A DNA stretch of 64,000 nt, taken from Guadua angustifolia (lineage: Eukaryota; Streptophyta; Magnoliopsida; Poales; Poaceae). The first letter of the stretch is position 1. Every line of letters starts with the position of its first letter. A program made the position numbers and the translations under genes. The stretch covers positions 11,120,423 to 11,184,422 of the forward strand of contig CM070515.1 of assembly GCA_036346375.1 (NCBI GenBank), given 5' to 3'. This document shows positions 1 to 10,132 of this stretch, piece after piece. The notes under the pieces were generated by a model. The model saw only the letters and a list, made by a program, of their open reading frames with translations. It was not told where the DNA came from and ran no database searches.

Positions 1-164
1 AAAGGTGCCTTTCGTGGTAGGACTGGACTATATTTGCAGTTCTATTCAGAAAGGAGCTATTTTTGCAAAAAAAAAGGACTAGAAAAGTGATCAATCCTCA
101 AAACCGTATACATTGACATGCTGAATGATATTTCCATATATAAATACTCCATCTTAAAAAATAC

Positions 165-372
165 TCTCTCTTCTCTTATGTAGACTAAAGATATATTGAA
201 AATGACTAAACTAGCTCCTAATTATTATTTATAAGCATTATATCTAATACATACATGTAGAGAATATAATTATATAAAGTAAAAATGGATATTTATTAGT
301 GGTACAGGAAAAATATTACACAATTTTGTATTAGAATATGAAATACATACTATATTTGTGAACAAGATCATT
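165..372 (+). repeat. AT-rich interspersed repeat, copy 1
   Basis: This stretch resembles the reverse complement of about 7290-7490. Both share the blocks gatattgaaaatgacta, cctaattatta and ggatatttattag in the same order and spacing. By eye roughly three quarters of positions agree. No terminal inverted repeat or target duplication could be fixed, so it is probably an old MITE fragment. Nothing else was recognised in bases 1-1000: the short open frame at 469-702 looks non-coding. Confidence 0.5.
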
Positions 373-1012
373 AAAAAATATGTATTCGTTGCTTTCCAAA
401 AGAAGAATGTTTATATTTCTCACTGAGATATCATCAAAACACTACATCCTGCCATGTTGAACTAAAGCATGTGCTATGACATTTCTGTGCATCTTACTAG
501 TCACCCACATTCAATGGTATCACTGTTGTCAAATACAAGCCAACTTTGTAAACGTGTAATGTCTGGTAGCCCGATGCATCTCGCAAGTGCTGTCTATATG
601 TGTGTTGTGGTCCAAGTGAACGCTCGTCTGTCTGTCGAACACATCGGAAGAACAACATCTAGAACATTTTTACATCACTTCTTTTTACGGCTTAATGAGT
701 AATTGCTTACAGGACTAATGCGCTGAGAATGAGGATTAAATATCCGGTGGGTTCTTCAAACTGTTAAGCACTTTTATGGCCCGTTGAATAAGTGAACAGG
801 TATACAAGTTTATGTCAGACGAGGAGTTGCAAGTAGCATGAAACCACAGTGGAACACTTAAAACTCAATTAAGCTCATTTTGAGCACACCTTTAATTCTG
901 GAGGTTACGATACTGCCACAGGGACTTCCATTCTTCCACTAGTTGTCCATGTACATATGAGAAGTGAAGATTTCTCCTAAGTTACTCGGATCTGAACTTC
1001 GATTCCAACAAT

Positions 1013-2700
1013 ATGCCTACCATCCTCAATGTCTTTATCTTGTTCGTTGTGCTTTACGGTGGCCACGTACACGGCAAGAACGGCGGCTGCACGGCCGGCG
1101 GCGTCTATGATATAACAGAGTATGGAGCGGCGCCGAGCAGGGAAGATAACAGAGACGTGATTACCGTTTAATTCCATCTATCCTCTGTCATCTCAGAATA
1201 GTTTGCATTGACTGTTTGCTGATTTGATGTACCTGACGAAATTCCCAAGCTAAATTTGACGCGTTTGTCAACTGCTGTGTTTTTGTTGCGAAATGCATGC
1301 AATGCTCCGCTACTTCTTGTGGTTTTCTGATCCATGTGTCACCCCTGTCCAGGCACTATTGGCCGCGTGGCGTGCCGCGTGCGGCTCCACGGTCGGCAAC
1401 GCGACGCTCCTGATCCCCGTGGGCACCTTCGCCGTCAGCGCAGTCGAGTTTTCAGGGCCGTGCAAGAACGGCGACGCGCCCGCCGTGGTGATCGACGGCG
1501 TGTTGCGGCCATGTGCGGGCGGCTGCCACCTCTCGGGTGATGCCTGGATCACTTTTAGTGGCCTGAGCAACCTGCTGGTCACCGGCAACGGCACCCTCGA
1601 CGGCCAGGGCAGCGCTGAAACCAACAAGCACAAGTTAACGGTGATTAACCCGTTCAAGACGGACTAGCCAAGTTTTTTTTTTCTGAACGAATGGTGAGAT
1701 GATTTGGCCATTGTGCAGACCCTGGTGTTTAAGGGCCTGTCAAATTCGACTGTGAGGGGCCTGACGTTCCTAGACAGCAGGGGCTTCCACCTGTCCTTCC
1801 ACAGCAGCAGCCATGTTGTGGCGGAGGGCCTCCACATCCACGCGCCTGAGGCCAGCCGCAACACGGACGGCATCCACGTCGGCCTCTCCAGCCACGTCAG
1901 CATCACTAACTCCATCATCGGCACCGGCGACGATTGCGTGTCCATCGGCCCCGGCTCCACCGACGTCGAGGTCAAAGGCGTCATCTGCGGCCCCGGCCAC
2001 GGCATTAGGTCCAATACCAAAAAAGAAACAAAATGCGTAACTTCCAAACTGCAGAAAGAGACCTTATTTCTTAATCTAAAGATTTGTTTGTGCGCGCGGT
2101 TGCAGCGTTGGTAGCTTGGGGAGGGACGAGGGTGAGGATGACGTGTGCAGGGTGCTGGTCAAGAACTGCACGGTGAGGGGCACGACGAACGGGCTGCGCA
2201 TCAAGACGTGGCCGGGGTCATCGCCAGGCCGCGCGTCCAACATCACCTTCGAGGACGTCACCATGCTCAACGTCTCCAACCCCATCATCATCGACCAGCA
2301 GTATTGTCCCGATAACCGGTGCTCCAACATCGATAAGGTACGACCGCCCCTTGCGACTGGTTAATTCCATTGGTGAGATCACGACCGTGGCTTATCAGTG
2401 CAGAGCTTGACGCTCTGCTGTCGACTGGTCGTTGCCTGAGCAATCAAGCAGCCTTCGCAGGTGCAGATCAGTAACGTGACGTTCAAGAGGATCGAGGGCA
2501 CGTCCAACAGCAAGGCAGCGGTGCTGTTGCGGTGCAGCGAGGATCGGCCGTGCAGCGGGGTGCACCTCGACTGCATTAACCTGAAGTGCGGCGACCAGCC
2601 GTGCCGCACACAATTCATCAACGTGCCGGGGATGCCCGCATCGGGTGTGCAGGCGCCGAGCCCAAGCGTTCCGATCGAGGAAGAAGCTCACGCAGTGTAA
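1013..2700 (+). CDS. polygalacturonase (GH28), five exons
   Basis: Secreted enzyme predicted to hydrolyse alpha-1,4-galacturonan in cell-wall pectin. Proposed exons are 1013-1156, 1353-1640, 1719-2008, 2106-2337 and 2461-2700; all introns are GT-AG and the joined frame gives 397 residues, normal for plant family members. Residues 1-21 form a signal peptide. The family motifs are all present: NTDG (about 192-195), GDDC (about 214-217), GHG (about 237-239) and RIK (about 272-274), so the catalytic aspartates and substrate-binding residues are kept. The second exon end was chosen at 1640 because it keeps phase with the next exon. The sequence cannot separate exo- from endo-activity; pollen-type exopolygalacturonase is a guess. 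The C-terminus ends in EEEAHAV rather than the usual Cys-containing tail, and a MITE follows the stop directly. Confidence 0.85.
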
Positions 2701-2703
2701 TTA

Positions 2704-3051
2704 GGGCAATCCCAATCCATAGTTTTTATGAGTGGTTTCTAGTGGAGAGAGTACAATAAAGATTCGCTAGACCTGGCCCAACGATAGTTTATAGTAGTTT
2801 ATGTAGAAAAAATTTAATGACTTCATACATGCATCGGATCTAGGAGGAAGGGGATGGAAACCACGATTTTGCTCCCAATGCAAATTGTCTAGTTTCTTTG
2901 CGCATCGGTCTACGGGAGGACTTAGTTTCCTGCATGAGAAACCATTTCCCTCTCTCATCTCAATAACTCTATTACCATTTCACCAATTTACTTATGTGGC
3001 AGCTCTATTAATGCTATGGAAACTAGCTGACATGGAACATTGGGACTGCCC
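2704..3051. mobile_element. Tourist-like MITE, TSD TTA
   Basis: The ends form an imperfect inverted repeat: the left end begins GGGCAATCCCAAT, and the right end read on the other strand begins GGGCAGTCCCAAT. The element is flanked by TTA at 2701-2703 and 3052-3054, the target duplication of PIF/Harbinger-derived MITEs. It is 348 bp with no coding capacity. The left TTA directly follows the polygalacturonase stop codon (2698-2700). Confidence 0.75.
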
Positions 3052-3128
3052 TTAACACTGAACAACTAGGGCAATGAGCTTGGTTCATGTATGGGAATCT
3101 TTTCTAGGTGTTGAAAACTATACCAACT

Positions 3129-3217
3129 ATTCCCTCCGTTCATTTTTATAAGACGTATTTTAACTTTATACAAGGATTAAGATTGCATTAAAATTGAGAA
3201 AAGTATGAGACAATATA
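3129..3217. mobile_element. Stowaway-like MITE fragment
   Basis: The sequence begins with the Stowaway-type end ttccctccgttcatttttat and continues into ataagacgtattttaac, the usual subterminal pattern. A second, better conserved mariner-type end begins at 3218. No matching right end was found, so it is a fragment, possibly cut by the mariner-like insertion. Confidence 0.45.
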
Positions 3218-3380
3218 CTCCCTCCGTCCCAGTATATAGGGCGTATAAGTTTTTTGGTACTGTCCCACAATACAAGGCGCTTCTTCAATATGCACTGTTG
3301 TCTCCCATCTTTACCCTCACCATCTGCATGCATGCACGCGCGTGATGCTTAGGAAGGTGCAGCGATAAATACTTTGAGCC

Positions 3381-4070
3381 ATGCATCGTGTGTTTCTATC
3401 GGCCACAAATCGAGAGCAAGGACGAGGAGTGAGGAGCCATGCAGCGAGCTGTTACTCGATGACAACAATGGAGGAAGACGAATCAGTGCTCTCCGACCGC
3501 TCAACTTCGCTCCCACCCCTCCCGCCGTCGCAGCCGCTGGCGCTGCCGCTTCCAGATATGGTCGACCTTGACTTCACGAAGGCGCCTTGGATCAACGACA
3601 GCAACACCCTCAAGGACAACGTGCAAGGCGAGGTGACCGGAGGCGTCCATGGCACGACGGTCAATGACGTGCAAGGCACAGTGGCTGGATAGCTTGCGCT
3701 CGCCGTTGGCGAAGAAGACGAAGACATTGACGGCGAAAGCATGAAGTAGCTGTGCATTCGCTGCGGCCATGAGGAGTCGTGTGCTCGTTGCATACGCACG
3801 AAGCCATGCTCTCGCTGTTGTCGCGTCCATAGCGAGTACACTGCCACAGCGTGGATATACGGCTTCGATGAGTTCGATTGCAGCGTAGTCTTTCTCGATG
3901 AAGAATCACTGCAAAGATGGGAGTACAAGGACTGGCGCAACGTCGGCGGCATGGACGTCGTCCCAGACTCCGTCGACAGCAATGACAACCAAAGCGACTC
4001 TCTCACCGGCCGCACATACGTCTCGGACTCCCTCACTGAGAACGACGATGAATCAACGAGGAGTAGTTAA
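3381..4070 (+). pseudogene. MLE accessory reading frame, two in-frame TAG stops
   Basis: One frame stays open for 230 codons except for TAG at 3690-3692 and 3747-3749. It ends with TAA at 4068-4070. The N-terminal part is acidic with a proline-rich stretch. The middle part, from about 3752, holds a cysteine cluster beginning CIRCG and including CARC and CSRCC. This is followed by an aromatic and acidic stretch (WIYGFDEFDC, RWEYKDW) and a Ser/Asp-rich tail. It lies between the element's left end and the 3' end of the transposase and points toward the transposase. No known family was recognised. The opposite strand is also open over 3452-4036, but that product is serine-rich and low in complexity, so the plus strand is preferred. 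Function unknown; possibly a second element-encoded protein or a captured host exon. Confidence 0.5.
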
Positions 4071-4354
4071 CTGGCATGTTTGTTTTTGGCTACATGTGAG
4101 CATGTTTGTTTTTGGCTGCATGTCTAGTTAACATTGCATGCATTTGCATGGTCTTTCAGTGTATGCGTATTCTTGTGTCTAGGAGTAGCTTCTGATTTCC
4201 AACAATACTCGTTTGAAAAATCTACATGTGGTTTGAACACTGCAGTTTTCTTGCTACTCATTTGAAAATCTAGCTACGCCAAGAAAAAACAGTACAAGTG
4301 CATTTAGATATTCAAAGCTCCATGCATGGTTCAATTACAGTTGCAATAACAATT

Positions 4355-6016
4355 CTAATTGATGTACTCAATTGCTTCATTCACAATTTTCGGGTCACAT
4401 TGCAACCTAATATGAAGAACACCATTCCTCTCAAGTGATTGCTTCTTCAAGTGTGGGATTGCATAGTGTTGCCCTCCTTTTCGACGTAAAATTTCTCTCA
4501 TGCATGATTGGTGAGTGAGGAAAATACGATTACTCCTATCAACTGGATAATCGTCATAAGCTTGGATTACCTTTGCGACAATGTCTTCAACATTGCTTGG
4601 AGTCGATTTTTGAAACATGGATTGAATGGCCGCAAAAAAACCAAGATCTAAGACATTGAGATCGGGAGAGTTGGGTGGCTGGTGCATCAACCGTATGTCA
4701 AAACCATCTTCCGTTGTCGCACGACAAAACTCGACATCATCGATTGCAATGTGTGTCTTAGCATTGTCCTGCTAGATGACTATATGGGTACCAACTTCCT
4801 CCGCTGGCCATTTCTGCTTGATCGCGGGCAATACCTTGCTTACAAGATACTCACCGCTTGTTTTCTTGGTTACCGATGTCATTGCCTTGGTCACCAATGT
4901 ACCGGCAGGCCTGTCACACTAGTTCTCTTTGCCGGCTCAACAAAAGTGAAAGGAAATATGCCTATCTTTCCAGAAAATGTAACATTTCCATCCCATCAAA
5001 TTTAGGTCTCGCAATTGCCGCTAGAAACATCACCTTCTCTATGAAATTCTTACTCTTTGTGGTTCTTTCCGGCTTGTCCTCATCAAGCGCCAAGTAGTAG
5101 TTTTGACATTTCCTCGTCCGATAGAACCACTTCTCGTCTATATACACGATGTTGTACATACCCTCAAAAGTTGGTTCTTACGACATGCTTATGTTGTCTA
5201 GCATTGAGAGGCAAAACCGAACCCGTGCTCTCTTGTTATCTTCGGTCAATGTAAATTTAATATCATTTGTGTGCCGCCTAAACTTTCCTTCTTTCAACCG
5301 CCTAAATAGCGTGCTCTTTGAAATATTCAGAGCGCTTGCTAGATCACGGATTGTCGTTTGGCTACTCAAAGGCACATCTTTTATGGCTTCTGGATTGAAG
5401 GCTACTTGTTTGCGGCCACAATTATTTGTCTTCTTGCTATAGACTGCGTTTACCCTGCCACCCCGTTTTCTGTTTAGCCATATCCGCTGCACAACTCTTG
5501 TACAAACGCCTGTTTCAATAGAAACAGCCCTCGTCACTCCTTGTTTCAATATGCCGAAAGAAGTCCTCTCTAGAAGCATGCTATATATAGCTTTGCGTTG
5601 ATCATCGGTAAATTGATTCCTCCTGATAATACCAACTTGATCTACAAATGTGTGGAAAAAGAAATTAATCAAAGGTATACAAACAAGCACAATTTAATCT
5701 GACATTGCTTACTCGTCTCATAGGTGCCATCCTCTTCGCCATGGGCCTGGGCGCCATCCTCTTCACCATGGGTCACGGTGTCATCTTCTTCAAGCAAGAC
5801 AACAAATAAGCATGAGTGGAACAAAACAACAGAACAAAAGATTAATGTGATACCTTCATCGTTATCAGCAAAGACAAGATCAAAATTGAGGTCATTGACA
5901 GGGCCATCATATTCCTCAACCTCTTCCCAATTGATTGGTAGATTTAGGTCAAAATTCTCTATTGATTTCGAGCATGCAAATGGATGAGAGAAGTAGGGGA
6001 GAGTGGTAGCACACAT
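4355..6016 (-). pseudogene. mariner-like transposase, spliced, decayed
   Basis: DD39D-type transposase that would cut and rejoin MLE ends at TA sites. Proposed exons on the minus strand are 6016-5854, 5787-5713 and 5641-4355, with GT-AG introns of 66 and 71 bp. The N-terminal exon has DLNLPINWEE; the third starts the helix-turn-helix region (QRKAIYSMLLER, CGRK, STLFRRLKEGKFRRH). Catalytic positions are visible: first Asp in IDEKWFY (about 5140), second in QDNAKTH (about 4780), third in NSPDLNVLD (about 4660). Lesions are a TAA near 5178, loss of frame in 4780-4965 and a TAG just before QDNAKTH. The C-terminal part (4355-4690) is open. This resembles rice Osmar transposases; it cannot make a full protein as it stands. 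Confidence 0.85.
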
Positions 6017-6200
6017 GTTGTGTTCATGGCTATTTATAGGATTGAAACGAATTTGAATTTTCAATTTTTGGGCGCCATCTTCAAGCTCAATTTTTGGGCA
6101 CACATGCAAACGTACATTGAAGCTAAAACCGTCATGCTTTCAGGCTGCCAAGCTAGTCACATTGAAGCTAGAATTTGGTGATTCCGGGCGACCAAGCCAC

Positions 6201-7289
6201 TTACGTTGAATTAAAACTTAACAATACACTAAATACTTAGAAAATCATGCCTACCTAGCTAGGAGACTTACGATTACAAATGATACTTTATTTAAACAAA
6301 ACATTGACACTTTTACATAAGAATGTGCACACACTGTTTTGGTGACTATCCTATGCCTGCACTCCTACCATGCTCCAAATGTTATATGGTGATTTACCAT
6401 AGCACACCCTATAGAACACAACAAGGAGGAGTAGAGGTGTAATCGGTTCGGATTCGATCGGATATCATTCTTTTTATATTTTAAACCATATGTTTTTATT
6501 GGATTCGGAGTCAGATGCGGATAATGCCGGATACGAATATGCATAGATAATATCGGTCATGAATTTAAAACGAATACAGAGCGAAGTCAAGGCAGTACCG
6601 AATATTTTTTTGTCAGATATCGCACAAGAATAGGTACCACATGTAGCACATATATAGCAATGATTAATCAACCGTATGAGTTTGAATACGGCAGAACTAT
6701 CATAATTTAACAAGTTATTTTATTATATGGTCCAACAAAGTTATAAAAGTACATTCAGTGGTACACGTACGAAAAGTTACAGAAAATAGAACGATATATA
6801 AATAATATCACCATGACTCTATGCCTCCATGAAAGAGATAATAAGACAAACAAACAATATTAGAATTACATCAAATTATTGCCAGATGCATCGCTGATTC
6901 TACTTCGAAAGTAAATTTCACAATTTCAATCAAGGATTTAACCTTACTGAAGCTACTTCCATCCCCAGGCCACCAAACAAATGCTTATTCTAACTCTTTC
7001 AACTTTGCAAGCAAAATAAGCTTGTTTCTTTCCTTTTCCTCAAAACGATCTCTACAAGACTCACCTGGAACGATACGGCGACTTAGCGAGACTCAGAGAC
7101 CGCGACCGCGCCCCTGAGGCGTCGTGCAACGTGTGGACCGGGGACGGAGTGGCGCGGCCGAAGCGAAGGCTGCCGCTGCTGGTGATGCGGCCGGCACTCC
7201 TGGCATTCCCATATATGCTACCCGTATAGCTATTTATGCGCTCCGGCGGCTTGTTATTACCCTTTTCGTCTAAGTATTCTTTGAGTGGT
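6201..7289. other. intergenic, no gene recognised
   Basis: AT-rich DNA. The start of a repeat rich in gattcggat-type words (about 6440-6560) looks like the end of a hAT-type element, but no second end was found. A GC-rich patch at 7070-7200 has no convincing reading frame. Confidence 0.4.
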
Positions 7290-7490
7290 TTTATATATAA
7301 ATATAGAATGTATTTTATATTTCAATATAAAATTAATATGATATTTCCTCTATATGTCTAATAAATATCCACCTTCATATTTTCTACATATATGCCTCGA
7401 ATATAGTGTTTAGTGATAATAATTAGGGTTAATCTAGTCATTTTCAATATCTTTTTAGTCTATGTGCTAAGATGAAATACACCTTATAAA
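7290..7490 (-). repeat. AT-rich interspersed repeat, copy 2 (inverted)
   Basis: Reverse-complement relative of 165-372, with the same word order. Its plus-strand right end, cttagacgagagagta, resembles a degenerate Stowaway-type terminus. It has no coding content. Confidence 0.5.
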
Positions 7491-8443
7491 CTTAGACGAG
7501 AGAGTATATTTTTTCATGACAAATTATTTATGTGCCTGTCACTTTTGGATTTTATTCCCTTTCGGCTTGATAGATGTGCTTGTGTGGTGTAAACAAAAAT
7601 AGATGCGTTTATGCGCTCTAGCTATTCTGGTGACTGTGGACGCCCTTGCCTACATCTCCGCCTTGTGTTCTTAACACGTTAGTTCTTGGTGGAAGATCGA
7701 TTGAAATGGCAAAAGAATTCTGCCATTGTTCATTTTTGTGAGCATTCGGCGCCCTGTGCAGCTACTACTTGATTGTATCATTGTACCGGCTCCAGCGTCC
7801 TCAACACCGATGCCTTCGCGGCTTCGCCTATGTCAAGCACTGTTGGCCATCCCCGATCATTCATGCACCTCCGTCGGGCAAACACTCGCCATTTATCGCA
7901 GCTTACTGTTACTTCCGTATTGCTCTCTATGTTCATTTTTATAAGCTGTTCATGTATTTCAAGATTTTAAATTTATAAACATTAATTAATAATTAGTCTA
8001 ACAATATATAGATTATATAACGCAAAAATAATACCATTAGATTTATATCTGAAATTATTTTTTATAGATACGATCTTGTAGTTATGAATAAAGTATTAAA
8101 AAAATTAATAGCCAAAATTTAAATTTAAAGATCACATATAGTTAAGTCGCACCTTATAAAAATAAACATCAGTAGTTGATGTGCTCACGTTTGGAGGTCG
8201 ACGATGAACAACACAAGCATCGAAGACGACAAATGGACGAAAAGTGCTACATAAGCGAGCTATAGTCCATGCGAAACGAAATGAACTTCAAGAGCGCAGA
8301 TTGGTTAAGCTGGTCCTGCTTGCCGATGAGCAACCACAACGACCCAAGGGTGACGGCCTTCTCGATCGGGGAGACGAGTCTGCCGTACGTCTGAAGAAGG
8401 GGCGCGTGACGAGTCCACGCTGCCACACTGTGAATTGTGGAAC

Positions 8444-8825
8444 GGCAATGTATCCTGTGCACACAGGCTTCCCGTGTACACATCGTGCACACCAACTAAC
8501 AAAAGTCATGAAAAATTCTGAAAAAAATCGTAGATGTACTTTAGAGATCACTCTATCTATGTATAAAATTGTAGGTTTAAATTCATTATATATCAAGAGT
8601 TACAAAAAAGAGAAAATTCTGACAAATTTAAATAGTTTAAACTTGTCAGAATTTTCTCTTTTTTCTAACTCTCAATATAAAATGAATTTGATCTTGAAAC
8701 TTCATATATAGGTAGAGTAATTTATGAAGTACATCTACAATTTTTTTCAGAAATTTTCATGACTTTTGTTAGTTGGTGTGCACGGTGTGTGCACGAGAAG
8801 CCCTGTGTGCATAGGATACGTTGAC
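8444..8825. mobile_element. Mutator-like hairpin MITE, 9-bp TSD
   Basis: The element is almost entirely a long inverted repeat: the left arm (8444 to about 8635) and the right arm (about 8640 to 8825) are complementary along nearly their whole length. The ends begin GGCAATGTATCC and, on the other strand, GTCAACGTATCC. It is flanked by TTGTGGAAC at 8435-8443 and 8826-8834. A 9-bp duplication with long terminal repeats is the signature of Mutator-like elements. No transposase; overlapping open frames here come from the repeat itself. Confidence 0.8.
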
Positions 8826-9279
8826 TTGTGGAACAGCTAAAATAGATAACCAAAACAAAGAAAGGCCATAGCTTGCTTATTAGCATGACCTCAAGTTAAT
8901 ATGGTGGTAAATCTTTTAAAAAAAGTTAATATGGTACAGCATCCCCTACTTTCCATAGTTTTTAAATTAGATTGTTTTTACTTATAAATTAAAGTCAGTC
9001 TTGTGGTTTAAACAACTTAAAAGTAGTATGTTTTTATATACTAGATCAATATCCGTGTGTTGCTACGAAAAATAACATTGATAACGAAACATAAAGGTCA
9101 AGCAATAAAAGAAAATTGTGCTATAAAATCAAACATATATTTCCCCCGATTACAAAAGTTTTTATGGTTTCTTCTTCGATATGAGTTAAAACCAAATATA
9201 TTGTACATAGCAATATATATTACCAATCTCGAAAATCAATCAATCATTTTTATCCTTTTTTGCAATTTATATTACCAGC

Positions 9280-10132
9280 TCGCGTTCCTCTTTCTCTCGC
9301 CATGCCTGCAGCGCGCGCTCCTCGTCACCGTCGACCTTGTCTTCCTCGTCGCCTCGCTCGTCCTCATCATCCACCGCCTTCGCAGGCGACACGGGAGTTT
9401 CCCCCAAGCACGAGGCGTTGTTGCCGAAGCCACCGTTATTCCAGACCACTGGCCACTACGCGACCGCGCTCGGGTGTCCGTCGTCTTCGCCGCGGCGTCC
9501 GCCATCCTCCTCGCTCACATTCTTCCTCCTGCCGAGCACAACATGGCGCACTGTGGAGTCTGCCTTCCTCACCGCCCACTTCGTCGCGCACGCCATGGCC
9601 GCGTGGTCAGTCGCCTCGGAGAAAGAGGCCACCGCCCTCGGTGCCGCGCTCTTCTCCGCTTCGGCAGTGGTTTGATGCGCCGATGGTTCGCTACTCTTCC
9701 CAGATGACCTTCTCACCTTTGCCGCCCTACTCGTCTCCATACCTCTGGCGTACCTAGCCATCACTGGTTTCGAACCAGAAAACACCAGCGCCGAGGCGCC
9801 CGCAACGCCATGCGTCACCGCGTCATTCCTCTCTTTTGCAACGTTCAGCTGGATCAACTCGTTTATCTCCAACGGGTATGCCAATGACTCTCTCACCGTT
9901 GACGACGTCCCACCGTAGATCGCCGCAACAACCCAAGCGTCATACGCTTTGTTCACATCCAATCGGCGGCGGCCGGGGTCACGGCACTGTTGGTCGCCAC
10001 GCTCTGGTCGTCCTCGGGCGCGCGATTACTCGGCAAGTGGCGCTTCGGCCTCTGTGTCTCGCAGTCATGTACGTTGGTCTATCACTTATTGATCAGTTCG
10101 TCAAATTTATTCGCCGCAGCGGCACGACATGG
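9280..10132 (+). pseudogene. ABC transporter C-family (MRP) N-terminal pseudogene
   Basis: Fragments of one ABCC protein appear in order but in different frames. An N-terminal membrane segment (LLVTVDLVFLVASLVLII) is followed by TVESAFLTAHFVAHAMAAW. Next comes a stretch with LAYLAITGFEP, then FATFSWINSFISNGY and LTVDDVPP, which is the linker typical of ABCC proteins. The last piece is VMYVGLSLIDQFVKFIRR from the start of transmembrane domain 1. At least three frameshifts and a TAG right after DVPP break it. The ATP-binding domains are absent: only the first 250 or so residues of a protein of about 1,300-1,500 are represented. This is a dead fragment, not a small transporter. Confidence 0.75.

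Larger units (their letters stand above)
3218..6200 (-). mobile_element. mariner-like element (grass MLE), decayed
   Basis: The left end CTCCCTCCGTCCCAGTATA at 3218, preceded by TA, matches the terminal repeat of grass Tc1/mariner elements and Stowaway MITEs. Inside are a mariner transposase on the minus strand (4355-6016) and a convergent plus-strand reading frame (3381-4070). A matching right terminal repeat was not found down to about 7 kb, so the right limit is arbitrary and that end is probably deleted. The transposase has stops and frameshifts, so the copy is non-autonomous today. Confidence 0.7.

Noticed and set aside
3452..4036. 194-codon open frame on the minus strand
   Set aside because: Ser/Thr-rich low-complexity product, antisense to the better plus-strand frame; taken as a shadow.
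6436..6760. Second hAT-type element with gattcgg words
   Set aside because: Only one possible end seen; no inverted partner or 8-bp duplication.
8244..8711. 155-codon plus-strand frame
   Set aside because: Runs through the hairpin MITE arms; no coding signal.
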